A DNA stretch of 43,845 nucleotides from CAZMGV01 sp964621525 [NCBI: uncultured bacterium] (GCA_964621525.1 CAZUMS010000033.1:1-43845), one strand, 5' to 3'. Shown: positions 25,595 through 34,546, counted from the stretch's first letter. Numbers and translations are program-made. The notes: a model not told the origin generated them from the sequence alone.

Positions 25595-27388
25595 ATGCAA
25601 CCTTTTAATGCCGTCTGCCGTAATCTTTTTACCGCCCTTCTGCTTGCCCTTGCCGCCTCCGCCTGCCGGCCCGCCCCTTCGGGCGAGGCCGCCCGGAACG
25701 CTCCCGCCGGGGCCCAGGCCGGGGGCGCGGCCCTCTCCGGAACGGTTCTGGACCCCTCGCAGCGGCCCGAAATCCTGGAGGCCATGCGGTCGGAGCTCGA
25801 GCGCTCGCGTACCTCGCTCAAGGCCAAAACCTTCCCGGCCCCCTACTTCGTCGCCTACCGGATCAACGATCTCACCCGCGTGCAGGTCGCCGGACGTGCC
25901 GGCGGCGTGTTCGAGGACAGCGCCGAGCGCCAGCGGGGCCTCTACACCGAAGTCCGCGTGGGCGATTACGGGTTCGACAACACGGGCGGCAACCGGTTCA
26001 AGTCCGGCGGCGGCCAGTTCAGTTTCTTCGGCTGGTCGCGCCCGCCATTCATCTCGCTTGATTCCAACGCCGACGCCATCCGCTTCGATCTATGGGCCAG
26101 TACCGACAGCGAGTACAAGGATGCCGTCTCGAACTTCCTCCAGCGAAAGGCGAACGAAGTAACCCGCGTGGACCGGTACAAGACGGCGAGCTTCGCCCGG
26201 GCCGAGCCGGTCAGCTACCAGGGTCCGGCCGTGACGTTCTCGCCGGACCTTGACGTCTGGCGCGAGCGGGTACGCACGCTTTCGGCGCGGCTCAAGGCCC
26301 GCAAGGAGATTATCGACTCCGAGGTCCGCTTCTCCGCCTACGGAACGGAGCGCTTCCTCCTGAATACGGAAGGAACTTCCATCGCCGACGCCGACGCGAT
26401 CTACTCGCTGATGATCACCGCCAACGGCCGCGCCGAAGACGGCGAGGCCGTGCAGGCGGTCCGGAACTTCTACGGCCGCTCCGAGAGCGATTTCCCGTCC
26501 GCGCAGGAACTCGAATCGCTCACCGACGAGGCCGGCCGGGAACTGACCGAGATCCGCGTGGCGCCCGTACAGACCCCTTACACGGGCCCCGCCATCCTCT
26601 CGCCCCGGGCGGCCGGCGTGTTCTTCCACGAGGCCGTCGGCCACCGGCTGGAGGGCGAGCGTCAGGACGACGATCAGGAGGGGCAGACCTTCGCCGACAA
26701 GCTGGAGACGGAAATCATCCCCCCGTTCCTGGACGTCTACGACGACCCCTCCCAGAAGACCGAGGGCACGATTCCCCTGAACGGCTACTACCTCTATGAC
26801 GACGACGGCGTTCCCGCCCGCAAGACCGTACTGATCGAGAAGGGCGTGCTGAAGGATTTCCTCCTGTCCCGCGCCCCGATCCGCCAACGGGACCGCTCGA
26901 ACGGCCACGGCCGGGCCTCCATGTTCATGGCGCCGATGGCGCGGATGGGGAACCTCGTCGTGCGCTCGTCGAAGACCGTGAGCCGCGAGAAACTGTTCGA
27001 AGAACTGCGCGCCGAGGCCCGCCGCCAGGGAAAACCGTACGGGCTCTACGTCGAGGAAGTGGACGGCGGCGAAACGAACACGAGCCGCTGGGGCGTTCAG
27101 ACCTTCAAGGGGGTCGCCCGCAAGCTCTATCAGGTGGACACGGAAACGGGCGCACTCACGCTCGTGCGCGGGGCGGACATTGTCGGCACGCCGCTCGCGT
27201 CGATCCGGAAGATCTCGCTGACGGGCGACGACTACCATGTCTTCAACGGCTTCTGCGGCGCCGAAAGCGGTTATGTGCCGGTGTCGGCCGTGGCCCCCAG
27301 CGTCCTCGTCACCGAGATCGAGGTCCAGCGGCGGAGCGAGGAACCGCTCACCCAGCCCATTCTGCCGCCGCCCGCGGCGAGGCCCTGA
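25595..27388 (+). CDS. TldD-type metalloprotease, probably lipoprotein
   Basis: 597 residues from the ATG at 25595. The N-terminus is a signal sequence (CRNLFTALLLALAASAC) with a plausible lipobox at the second cysteine, so the protein should be anchored outside the cytoplasm, unlike E. coli TldD. The C-terminal half is TldD-like: HEAVGHRLEGE with the zinc-binding histidines and catalytic glutamate at residues 345-350, then GTIPLNGYYLYDDDGVPARK, RSNGHGRA and FNGFCGAESGYVPVS, where the cysteine is the third metal ligand. TldD/TldE act on peptides; no TldE/PmbA partner is seen. It is followed after 5 bases by a small membrane gene and glnE. Confidence 0.88.
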   Translation: MQPFNAVCRNLFTALLLALAASACRPAPSGEAARNAPAGAQAGGAALSGTVLDPSQRPEILEAMRSELERSRTSLKAKTFPAPYFVAYRINDLTRVQVAGRAGGVFEDSAERQRGLYTEVRVGDYGFDNTGGNRFKSGGGQFSFFGWSRPPFISLDSNADAIRFDLWASTDSEYKDAVSNFLQRKANEVTRVDRYKTASFARAEPVSYQGPAVTFSPDLDVWRERVRTLSARLKARKEIIDSEVRFSAYGTERFLLNTEGTSIADADAIYSLMITANGRAEDGEAVQAVRNFYGRSESDFPSAQELESLTDEAGRELTEIRVAPVQTPYTGPAILSPRAAGVFFHEAVGHRLEGERQDDDQEGQTFADKLETEIIPPFLDVYDDPSQKTEGTIPLNGYYLYDDDGVPARKTVLIEKGVLKDFLLSRAPIRQRDRSNGHGRASMFMAPMARMGNLVVRSSKTVSREKLFEELRAEARRQGKPYGLYVEEVDGGETNTSRWGVQTFKGVARKLYQVDTETGALTLVRGADIVGTPLASIRKISLTGDDYHVFNGFCGAESGYVPVSAVAPSVLVTEIEVQRRSEEPLTQPILPPPAARP

Positions 27389-27393
27389 CCCCC

Positions 27394-27567
27394 ATGCGTT
27401 TCTGGGCCGGAAAACTGGTCGAGGTGTTCGGCATCGGGCTCGTCGGGTTCGGGCTCGTGCAGGGTTTCATGGAGCACGACATGTACACGGAACTCGGCAT
27501 GCTGATCGCAGGAGGGATCGTGTTCTACATCGGCCGGATGATCGAAGGCGGCGAAAAGAATGGCTGA
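27394..27567 (+). CDS. 57-residue membrane protein
   Basis: An ATG frame of 57 residues fits exactly between the TldD gene (5 bases upstream) and glnE, whose ATG lies inside its last codons (8-base overlap). Two hydrophobic segments, FGIGLVGFGLVQGF and LGMLIAGGIVFYIG, are separated by a short acidic loop (MEHDMYTE), and the ends are basic and polar. This looks like a two-helix inner-membrane protein. No family is recognised. The tight packing supports a real gene coupled to glnE. Confidence 0.65.
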   Translation: MRFWAGKLVEVFGIGLVGFGLVQGFMEHDMYTELGMLIAGGIVFYIGRMIEGGEKNG

Positions 27568-30394
27568 CGGTCCCACGCTCACGCTCACGCTCACGCCCGC
27601 GGCCTCGGCCCGGCTCGAGATCCTGAAACTCCATTCCCCGCGCTACGCCCGGTGGGCGGAGCAGCATCCGGAACTCGCGGCGCCTGTTCTGGATGCACCC
27701 CCCGAAATCGGCATGAACCGGTTGGCGGAACGTTTCGCCGCCCACGGCGGCTCGTCGCAGCAGACGAGGGACGGCTTTTACCGTTCTCTGCGTCTCGTGA
27801 AACATGAATCGATGCTCTCCGTCGTCGTCCAGGACCTCTGCGGAGTCGTCCCCCTGGACCGTTACCCATCCATTCTCCGGCAGGTGAGCGACATCGGCGA
27901 GTTCTGCGTGGCGGCCGCCGCCGAATGGGCAGTTGCCGAGACGGAACGTGAATACGGCGCCCCGCTCTATCCGGGTTTCGAGAGCAAGGTGTCCCGGGCC
28001 CAGTTCGCCGTGCTCGGGCTCGGCAAGCTCGGCGCGAGAGAGCTCAACTTCAGCTCCGACGTGGACCTCATCTTCCTCCATTCGACCGTGACCGGGGACC
28101 CCGTGGACGGCGCCACCCGGAAGACCCCCGCCGAGTTTTTCAGCCGCGCGGGCCAGCACCTTTCCAAGGCGTTATCCGAGCGCACGGCCGACGGACTCGT
28201 ATTCCGCGTGGACCTGAATCTCCGGCCCGAGGGCAAGGCGGGGCCCATCGTGCTCCCGCTCGACGCCATGGCGAATTATTACGAACTCTTCGCCGCCGCC
28301 TGGGAGAAGGCGGCGATGGCCAAGGCCCGCCCCGTGGGCGGAAGCCGGCCGCTCGCGGCGGTATTCCTCAAGCAGGTGGAACCGGTGATCTACCGGCGCT
28401 ACCTCGATCTCGCCGCCGTGAACTCGATCAAGGGAATGAAAATCCGGATCGAGGACCGCGAGCAGGAGAAAAACCACTCGACCGTCTCCGTGAAACTCGG
28501 CACCGGAGGGATCCGCGACCTCGAGTTCTTCGTGCAGGCGCTCACCCTTCTCTACGGCGGCAAGAATCCGGACCTCCGGACCGCTTCGGCCGTGGACGGT
28601 CTCGACCAGCTCGCCAGAAACCGCCTGATCGGGGCGGAAGAAAAGTCCCGCCTTCTCGAGGCTTATCTCTTTCTCCGCCGCACGGAGAACCATCTCCAGA
28701 TGGTCGAGGAAGAGCAGGTCTACAACCTGCCGGAAGACCGCGGCGCGCAGGAGCGGATCGCCCTCTCAATGGGGTTTACGGGTCCTTCGGCCCTGGATGA
28801 TTTCCTTGCGGAACTTGCCGACCACATGAAGACGGTCCGCCGGAGCTTTGACTCCCTGTTCCGCGAGGAGCAGGCCGACAGCCGTCTCGCCCAGCGCCTC
28901 CGCGCCCAGTTCAACATCGCTGCGCTTGCAGGCGGCACCGAAGAGCAGCTCGATGCCCTCGCCGCGCGGCTCGAATCGGAGATCGCCCGGGCCGCCGACG
29001 CCGAGATGGCCCATACGAACCTCGAAAAGCTGATGGACACGGTGGGACGCCGGATGAGTTTCTGGGGCACGCTGCTCGACAACCCCCGCCTGTGCGAACG
29101 ACTCATTGCCGTGTTCGGCTCCAGCGATTTTCTCTCGGCCATCCTGATCCGCAACTGGAAGCTGATCGACCGGGTCCTGACGGTCGAATCCTCGAACGAC
29201 TCAGCCTCGCTGGAGAGCCTGCGGGCGGCCTTCGCCCGGATCCGGGAGCGGCAGGCCCCGGACGCGGAACCGGATTCGGTGGGCGAGGCCGAGATCAACT
29301 GCCTGCGGACCTTCCGTAACCTCTACACGCTGGAGACGGGAATGCTCGATCTCGCCGGCGCCATCGACACCGCCGAAGCGGGCCGCCGGCTCACGGCCAT
29401 CGCCCGCGTGTGCGTCGAGGAAGCGCTGAAGCTCGCCTGGAAGGACGCCACCGCGCGGCACGGGGAACCGGTCGAGGAAGAATCCCGGAAACCGGCTCGC
29501 TTCGCGATTCTCGGCATGGGCAAGCTCGGCTCGGGCGAGATGAGCTACGGCTCCGACCTCGACGTGATCTTCCTCTTTTCGGGCGAAGGGGAGACGTCCG
29601 GCGGCGCCGGGAAGAAGAAGACCTCGAACCTCGAATTTTTCATCCGTGTCGCCCAGCGGCTCATCTCCTACCTCACGGTGAAAACCGCCGAAGGCTCCTG
29701 CTACGAGGTGGATGCACGGCTCCGGCCCTCGGGCAACGCGGGGCTGCTCGTCACCCACATCGGACAGTTCAGGGAGTATCACCGTTCGGGCGGCAGCCAG
29801 ACCTGGGAGAAGCAGGCTCTTCTCAAGGGCCGTTCCCTCGCGGGCGATGCGGCGTTCGGCGCCGCGATCGAGGACGAGATCCGGGAAATCCTCAAGACCG
29901 CCGCGACGCCCACGCTCGCCCGCGACATCGCCCATCTCCGGGGCCGGATGGAGCGGGAACTGGCGAAAGAAGACCGCCACCACAAGAACCCCAAGACCGG
30001 CCGGGGCGGGATCGTCGATATCGAATACACGGTCCAGTACCTTCAGCTCCGTCACTTCGCCGTCCACCCGGACCAGCTCTGGGTTGCCGCCACTTCCGAA
30101 GCGATCGTCCGGCTGAACTCTCTCGGACTGCTGCCCGACGAGGACGCCCGCACGCTTCTCAAGGGATACGAATTCATCCAGCGGCTTTCCTCGCGAATGC
30201 GGATCGTGCAGGACCGGCCGATCAAGGACATCGATCTGGAACGCACCGAACTGGACGCCCTCGCCTACCGGATGGGTTACTCGGGGGGTGGACGCACCGA
30301 AGCGAGGCGGCGGCTCCTGGACGACTACCGCAGCCATACGGAAGCCGTGCGGGACGTCTATCTCCGTACCCTCGGCGTTACGGGCAACGAGTAA
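27560..30394 (+). CDS. glnE: bifunctional glutamine synthetase adenylyltransferase/deadenylase
   Basis: 944 residues, normal for the family. Two nucleotidyltransferase domains are present: the first has GLGKLGARELNFSSDVDLIFL near residue 150 (deadenylylating), and the second GMGKLGSGEMSYGSDLDVIFLF near 650 (adenylylating), each followed by RVDLNLRP or EVDARLRPSG. A long helical linker separates them. GlnE turns glutamine synthetase off by adding AMP to a tyrosine and on by removing it, in response to GlnB. No glnA, glnB or glnD is in the window. Confidence 0.95.
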   Translation: MADGPTLTLTLTPAASARLEILKLHSPRYARWAEQHPELAAPVLDAPPEIGMNRLAERFAAHGGSSQQTRDGFYRSLRLVKHESMLSVVVQDLCGVVPLDRYPSILRQVSDIGEFCVAAAAEWAVAETEREYGAPLYPGFESKVSRAQFAVLGLGKLGARELNFSSDVDLIFLHSTVTGDPVDGATRKTPAEFFSRAGQHLSKALSERTADGLVFRVDLNLRPEGKAGPIVLPLDAMANYYELFAAAWEKAAMAKARPVGGSRPLAAVFLKQVEPVIYRRYLDLAAVNSIKGMKIRIEDREQEKNHSTVSVKLGTGGIRDLEFFVQALTLLYGGKNPDLRTASAVDGLDQLARNRLIGAEEKSRLLEAYLFLRRTENHLQMVEEEQVYNLPEDRGAQERIALSMGFTGPSALDDFLAELADHMKTVRRSFDSLFREEQADSRLAQRLRAQFNIAALAGGTEEQLDALAARLESEIARAADAEMAHTNLEKLMDTVGRRMSFWGTLLDNPRLCERLIAVFGSSDFLSAILIRNWKLIDRVLTVESSNDSASLESLRAAFARIRERQAPDAEPDSVGEAEINCLRTFRNLYTLETGMLDLAGAIDTAEAGRRLTAIARVCVEEALKLAWKDATARHGEPVEEESRKPARFAILGMGKLGSGEMSYGSDLDVIFLFSGEGETSGGAGKKKTSNLEFFIRVAQRLISYLTVKTAEGSCYEVDARLRPSGNAGLLVTHIGQFREYHRSGGSQTWEKQALLKGRSLAGDAAFGAAIEDEIREILKTAATPTLARDIAHLRGRMERELAKEDRHHKNPKTGRGGIVDIEYTVQYLQLRHFAVHPDQLWVAATSEAIVRLNSLGLLPDEDARTLLKGYEFIQRLSSRMRIVQDRPIKDIDLERTELDALAYRMGYSGGGRTEARRRLLDDYRSHTEAVRDVYLRTLGVTGNE

Positions 30395-30438
30395 TCCCCC
30401 CTTGCCGCCCCGCCGGTGAGTGGCCAATCTCCATGCAG

Positions 30439-30459
30439 CCGGAGCGATCACCGCTCCGG
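30439..30459 (+). repeat. stem-loop between glnE and lemA
   Basis: CCGGAGCG, ATCAC, CGCTCCGG: an eight-base perfect stem with five-base loop in the 81-base gap. No T run follows, so it may stabilise or slow the transcript rather than terminate it. The lemA GTG starts 17 bases downstream. Confidence 0.45.
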
Positions 30460-30475
30460 CCCGGAGACCATCCCT

Positions 30476-31078
30476 GTGAACCGAGACACGCTTAAGCCCT
30501 TCGCCCTGCTCGCCGCCCTTGCCTTCGCCGCCGCCTCGCTGTCCGGCTGCGGGACCTACAACGATATCGTCGCCCTGGATGAAGGCGTGACGAAGGCCGC
30601 CGCCGACGTGGACGCGGATCTCCAGCGCCGCAATGATCTCGTCCCGCAGCTCGTCGCCGTGGTCCAGAAGGCCGCCGACCAGGAAAAGGACGTGCTCACC
30701 GCCGTCACCGAGGCCCGGGCGAAGGCCTCCCAGATGACCTTCAGCGGAGACGTCCTTACGGACCCGAAGGCCATGGAGGCGTTCCGCCAGAACGAATCCG
30801 CCCTCAAAGGGGCCCTCTCGCGCCTCATGGTCACGGTCGAGAAGTACCCCGAGCTGAAGTCGATGGAAACGTTCCAGTCCCTGTCCATCATGCTGGAGGG
30901 CGGCGAGAACCGGATCGGAGTTTCCCGCAAGCGTTACAACGAGGCGGTCGCGGCGTACAACACCCGCATCCGGCAGATTCCGGGCAACCTCCTCGCCAGC
31001 ATGTTCGATTTCAAGCCGCGGCTCGCCTTCGAGGCGGATGAAGGCGCCCGGACGGCTCCCAAGGTGGAGTTCAAGTAA
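30476..31078 (+). CDS. LemA family lipoprotein
   Basis: 200 residues from a GTG at 30476, chosen because it begins a lipoprotein signal (VNRDTLKPFALLAAL ... ASLSGCGTYND, lipobox LSGC). The remainder is the LemA helical bundle: GVTKAAADVDADLQRRNDLVPQLV, VTEARAKASQM, LMVTVEKYPELKSMETF and ENRIGVSRKRYNEAVAAYN. LemA proteins are almost always encoded beside a TPM-domain protein, as here; function unresolved. An upstream in-frame ATG gives an implausible polar leader. Confidence 0.9.
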   Translation: MNRDTLKPFALLAALAFAAASLSGCGTYNDIVALDEGVTKAAADVDADLQRRNDLVPQLVAVVQKAADQEKDVLTAVTEARAKASQMTFSGDVLTDPKAMEAFRQNESALKGALSRLMVTVEKYPELKSMETFQSLSIMLEGGENRIGVSRKRYNEAVAAYNTRIRQIPGNLLASMFDFKPRLAFEADEGARTAPKVEFK

Positions 31079-31083
31079 TCCCT

Positions 31084-31860
31084 GTGACGGGAAACGGCTT
31101 CAGTCCCCGCCGGGGCGCCCCGCGCCCGGCACGGCTCCGGTTCCTGCTGGCCGCGCTGCTGCTCCTGCCCGCCGCCCGGGCGGCCGCCCGCTTCGACCCG
31201 CCCCCGCCGCCCAGGACCTATGTTTATGACGGCGCGGAACTGGTCGATCCCGAAACAGAAAACCGTCTGAACCGGATCCTCACGGAACTGAACGACCGCC
31301 GGAAAATACAGTTCGTCGTCGCCACCTTTCCGTCCCTGAACGGGGACGTGCTCGAGGAGGCGTCGCTCCGCGTGGCCGAGCAGTGGAAGATCGGCCACGA
31401 CAAGGTGGATTCTGGCCTGCTGCTCATCGTCTTCCGCGATGACCGCGCCCTGCGGTTCGAAACCGGCTACGGCATCGAGGAAACGATCCCGGACGTCCTC
31501 GCCGACCAGATCATCCGGAAGGTGATCGTCCCGCGTTTCCGTGAAGGCGATTTCCCGGGCGGTATCAGTGCCGGAACGCAGGCGGCCGTCGATGTGCTGC
31601 TCGGCCAGAAAGTCGATTTCGGCCCTGACGACCGTAACAGCGGGCAGCCCGGTCTCTCCGATACCGCGTTCGTCGTCATCCTGCTCATCTTCATTATCCT
31701 CAGCGTTCTGGCCGGACCGCGCCGCCGGGGCTTCTACCGGGGCGGCCACTGGGGCGGATATTCCGGAGGATTCGGCGGCGGCGGCTTTGGAGGCGGCGGG
31801 GGCGGCTTCTCCGGCGGGGGCGGCGGCTTCGGAGGCGGAGGCGCCAGCGGCCGCTGGTAG
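31084..31860 (+). CDS. TPM-domain protein with glycine-rich tail (YgcG-like)
   Basis: 258 residues from a GTG. Signal peptide (LRFLLAALLLLPAARAAA), TPM domain (about 45-175; YVYDGAELVDPETENRLNRI, VDSGLLLIVFRDDRALRFETG and YGIEETIPDVLA), one membrane helix near 190-208 (AFVVILLIFIILSVLAG), and a C-terminal tail of Gly with Phe and Ser (GGGGGFSGGG type). TPM domains bind phosphate-like ligands or metals and have been reported as phosphatases or assembly factors. It follows lemA by five bases and precedes the BtuF-like gene by eleven. Confidence 0.9.
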   Translation: MTGNGFSPRRGAPRPARLRFLLAALLLLPAARAAARFDPPPPPRTYVYDGAELVDPETENRLNRILTELNDRRKIQFVVATFPSLNGDVLEEASLRVAEQWKIGHDKVDSGLLLIVFRDDRALRFETGYGIEETIPDVLADQIIRKVIVPRFREGDFPGGISAGTQAAVDVLLGQKVDFGPDDRNSGQPGLSDTAFVVILLIFIILSVLAGPRRRGFYRGGHWGGYSGGFGGGGFGGGGGGFSGGGGGFGGGGASGRW

Positions 31861-31871
31861 GGACCAGAATC

Positions 31872-32792
31872 ATGCGGATCGTCAGCCTGATACCGAGCGC
31901 CACGGAGATCGTCTGCGCGCTGGGCTTCCAGAAGGACCTCGTGGGCCGTTCCCACGAGTGCGACTGGCCGTCCGGTATCGAACGGCTCCCGGTGCTCACC
32001 GAACCCAAGATGAATCCGCAGCTTTCCACCCGCGAGATCGACCGCGACGTGCGCGCCCTCGTCGAACAGGGGCTCTCGGTCTACCGGATCGACACCCGCA
32101 AGCTGGACGAACTGAAACCGGACGTCGTCATCACGCAGGACCAGTGCGATGTCTGCGCCGTCTCGCTGAACGACGTGACCCGGGCGGTAAAAGACCTCAC
32201 AAACCGGGACGTGAAGGTCGTCTCGCTGAAACCCCTCGCCCTGCGGGACGTATTCGAGGATTTCCTCCGGGTTGCGGACGCCCTCGGCGCGCCGGACGCC
32301 GGCCGGAAACTGAACCGGGAACTCCAGATGCGGCTCCTGGAAACGGAGGAAGCGGGAGAGAAGCTCTCCCGCCGCCCCCGCGTCGTCCACATCGAATGGA
32401 TCGAGCCGCTCATGGTGGGTGGCCACTGGATCCACGAACTGACTGAACTGGCTGGCGGAGAGCACCGGCTCGGCATTCGCGGCGGGAACACCGGCCCCGT
32501 GCCCTGGGAACAGGTCCGCGACTACGAACCTGAAGTCATCGTGATCGCCCCGTGCGGCTTCACGATCCCCCAGTCCGAAAAAGAGCGCCATATCCTCGAA
32601 GCCCTGCCCGGCTGGCGGGACACACCGGCGGCGAAAAGCGGCAGGGTGTTCTTCGCGGACGGGAACGCCTACTTCAACCGCCCCGGCCCTCGCCTCGTCG
32701 AGACGGCCGAGATCATCCAGTCGCTCATTTCGGGCCGCCTCGCCCATCACCGGTTTCCGGCGGATGCCGTGAAGCCGTTCGGAGACGCCTGA
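31872..32792 (+). CDS. cobalamin/iron-siderophore binding protein-like (BtuF family), no signal peptide
   Basis: 306 residues. Two-lobed BtuF/FepB-type fold: MRIVSLIPSATEIVCALGFQ, LVGRSHECDWPSG, KLDELKPDVVITQDQCDVCAV, a long hinge helix (about 110-165), then VVHIEWIEPLMVGGHW and PSGE-like end GRVFFADGNAYFNRPGPRLVET. There is no signal sequence, so it would be cytoplasmic, as for many BtuF-like proteins in non-enteric bacteria. No BtuCD permease is near. Its ligand could be a corrinoid, but direct proof is absent. The 32794 gene begins one base after its stop. Confidence 0.82.
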   Translation: MRIVSLIPSATEIVCALGFQKDLVGRSHECDWPSGIERLPVLTEPKMNPQLSTREIDRDVRALVEQGLSVYRIDTRKLDELKPDVVITQDQCDVCAVSLNDVTRAVKDLTNRDVKVVSLKPLALRDVFEDFLRVADALGAPDAGRKLNRELQMRLLETEEAGEKLSRRPRVVHIEWIEPLMVGGHWIHELTELAGGEHRLGIRGGNTGPVPWEQVRDYEPEVIVIAPCGFTIPQSEKERHILEALPGWRDTPAAKSGRVFFADGNAYFNRPGPRLVETAEIIQSLISGRLAHHRFPADAVKPFGDA

Positions 32793-32793
32793 C

Positions 32794-33504
32794 GTGACGG
32801 ACGAACTGCTCGGCTTCCTCGTCCGCACGGAGCGGCCCTCGGTGGCGGGGATCGTTCTTCTTGCCGTTTTCATGGTCCAGCCCGTCTGGTTCGCGGCCGA
32901 AAAGCTGCGCGGCCGGAAGCTGGCCGTGAGGACCGCCGTGGGGCTCGGCCTCGCCGCGCTGTTCTTCCTGCTGGTGAAGATACCCGGCGGCTATTTCTTC
33001 GGGCTCGCCCCGCTGCTCGCCCTCAACGTCTGGCTCTGGCTCCGGGGCCGCGACTACCGGGCGGCCCGGCGGGCGCTCGAACAGGAAGTGGAAACACGTT
33101 TCCTCGACCTGCCCGCCCGCAGGAACATCGAAACGATGATCCGCGAAGTGGAAAAGGCCTCGGCGGCGGAACTCCGCGTGCTGGTCGAGATCGACTTCCC
33201 CGGCGATCCGGTGGAACGGGCGAAGCTGTTCTATCGTGAACTCCGCATGGACCGGACCGAAGGCGGCACCGGCGTCCTGTTCTACTTCTGCATCCGGCAG
33301 AAACGGTTCGCGATCTGGGGAGCCGTGGACAGCGAGCTGGCCTCGAAGGCCGCCTCCCTCGGCGAGGAGGCGTTCCGGCAGGCCAAATTCGGAGACGGCA
33401 TCGTCGCCATGATCGGCGACCTGCTGGATCACCTCGCCGCGCGGTTCCCGCCCCGGCCCAATGACCGGAACGAGCTTGAGGACCGCGTCATCGTCCTTCT
33501 GTAG
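32794..33504 (+). CDS. membrane-anchored TPM-domain protein
   Basis: 236 residues from a GTG at 32794. Two membrane helices come first (about 18-35 and 50-80; LGLAALFFLLVKIPGGYFFG), followed by a C-terminal TPM domain (about 110-225: ARRNIETMIREVEKASAAELRVLVEIDF, VLFYFCIRQKRFAIWGAVDSELASKA and GDGIVAMIGDLLDHLA). This is the second TPM protein in four genes, with the order of anchor and domain reversed. Its gene ends 9 bases before the stop of convergent prmA. Confidence 0.82.
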   Translation: MTDELLGFLVRTERPSVAGIVLLAVFMVQPVWFAAEKLRGRKLAVRTAVGLGLAALFFLLVKIPGGYFFGLAPLLALNVWLWLRGRDYRAARRALEQEVETRFLDLPARRNIETMIREVEKASAAELRVLVEIDFPGDPVERAKLFYRELRMDRTEGGTGVLFYFCIRQKRFAIWGAVDSELASKAASLGEEAFRQAKFGDGIVAMIGDLLDHLAARFPPRPNDRNELEDRVIVLL

Positions 33505-33524
33505 CGGCCCCCGTCAGGGCCGCT
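33503..33524. terminator. convergent hairpin between the TPM gene and prmA
   Basis: AGCGGCCC (33503-33510), six-base loop, GGGCCGCT (33517-33524). The stem overlaps the stop codons of both convergent genes. No T run. It may work as a bidirectional processing or weak termination signal. Confidence 0.55.
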
Positions 33525-34488
33525 TCCACCAGAGCCCGGCCCACTGCTCGGCGCCCATCTGCGAACTGTCAGACCGGACCGACCGCTTCACTTCGGCGAG
33601 CCCGGCCGCCTTCAGCATCGCCTCGATCTCGCCGGCACGTTCGGAGACAAACCCGCTCGTGATGAACGATCCGCCGGGCGCGAGCTTCGCGAGCACGGCC
33701 GCGCCGTCTTTCAGGAGCACTTCCGCGTACAGGTTGGCGAGAACGAGATCGAACGGGCCGTCCATCTTCTGGACGCTCCGGTGCGCGAAAACGAGACCGT
33801 CCGCGATCCCGTTCAGCCGGGCGTTGTCCTCCGCCGCGACGATCGCCTGCGCGGAGGTATCGGTGCCGGTGACACCGGACGCTCCGAGCACCCGGGCGGC
33901 GATGGCCAGAATCCCGGAGCCGCTGCCCCAGTCCCAGACGCGGCCGAGGCTGAACCCCTTTTCCCGGGCCAGTTCCTCCAGATGTTCGAGGCACATGAAC
34001 GTGGTCGGGTGCGTTCCGGTGCCGAACGCCATGCCGGGGTCGAGGCGGACGAGGCGTGGCCTGGGGCCGGATTCTGCGGCATCGTCCCCCGAAGGGTCGA
34101 TCCACGACGGTACGATCCGGAGCGAGCGGCCGATTTTCAGGGGAGCGAAGCAGCTCTTCCAGCTCTCCGCCCAGTCTTTTTCTTCCAGCGAGCGGACGGC
34201 GATGCGCACCGGGGCGAGACCCTCATGCTCTTCCTTCGCCGTGCGGTATAAATCCGACAGCCAGGCCTCGACCGACTGGGGTTCGACGTTCACCGGGAAC
34301 CAGGCCCGGATCCGTGCGCGATCCGGATCGCCGGGCAGGGGGTCCATCTCCTCGGCCCCGGTGGCGCCCTTCGAGAACAGCACTGCGGAGACGATCTCGG
34401 CCAGACGCTGGTCGAACGCGAGCTCGACTTCGATCCAGCCGGTCATTGTTCCCAGCGGATCGTCTGCGGTTCCGGACGGATCGCTCAT
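33514..34488 (-). CDS. prmA: ribosomal protein L11 methyltransferase
   Basis: 324 residues. N-terminal substrate-recognition domain (about 15-130; WIEVELAFDQRLAEIVSAVLF, KGATGAEE), a linker with GMAFGTGTHPTT near 160, and the Class I methyltransferase domain (VWDWGSGSGILAIAARVLGA, GTDTSAQAIVAAEDNARLN and LVLANLYAEVLL). PrmA trimethylates lysines and the N-terminus of L11. ATG at 34488. It diverges from the secreted protein gene at 34547 with 58 bases between. Confidence 0.94.
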   Translation of the reverse strand: MSDPSGTADDPLGTMTGWIEVELAFDQRLAEIVSAVLFSKGATGAEEMDPLPGDPDRARIRAWFPVNVEPQSVEAWLSDLYRTAKEEHEGLAPVRIAVRSLEEKDWAESWKSCFAPLKIGRSLRIVPSWIDPSGDDAAESGPRPRLVRLDPGMAFGTGTHPTTFMCLEHLEELAREKGFSLGRVWDWGSGSGILAIAARVLGASGVTGTDTSAQAIVAAEDNARLNGIADGLVFAHRSVQKMDGPFDLVLANLYAEVLLKDGAAVLAKLAPGGSFITSGFVSERAGEIEAMLKAAGLAEVKRSVRSDSSQMGAEQWAGLWWKRP

Positions 34489-34546
34489 GTTAACGGCCTT
34501 TCACGGGCGGATGATTCCCGGGGGCCCCTCTGTTAACCTTTCCCCC

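Noticed and set aside
34489-34537. Two GTTAAC sites in the divergent gap between prmA and the secreted gene
   Set aside because: Six-base repeats 43 bases apart are too short to be called a regulatory pair without comparison to other promoters.
33461-34546. A long upstream extension of the secreted protein gene at 34547
   Set aside because: It runs antisense through prmA; the signal peptide begins only at 34547.
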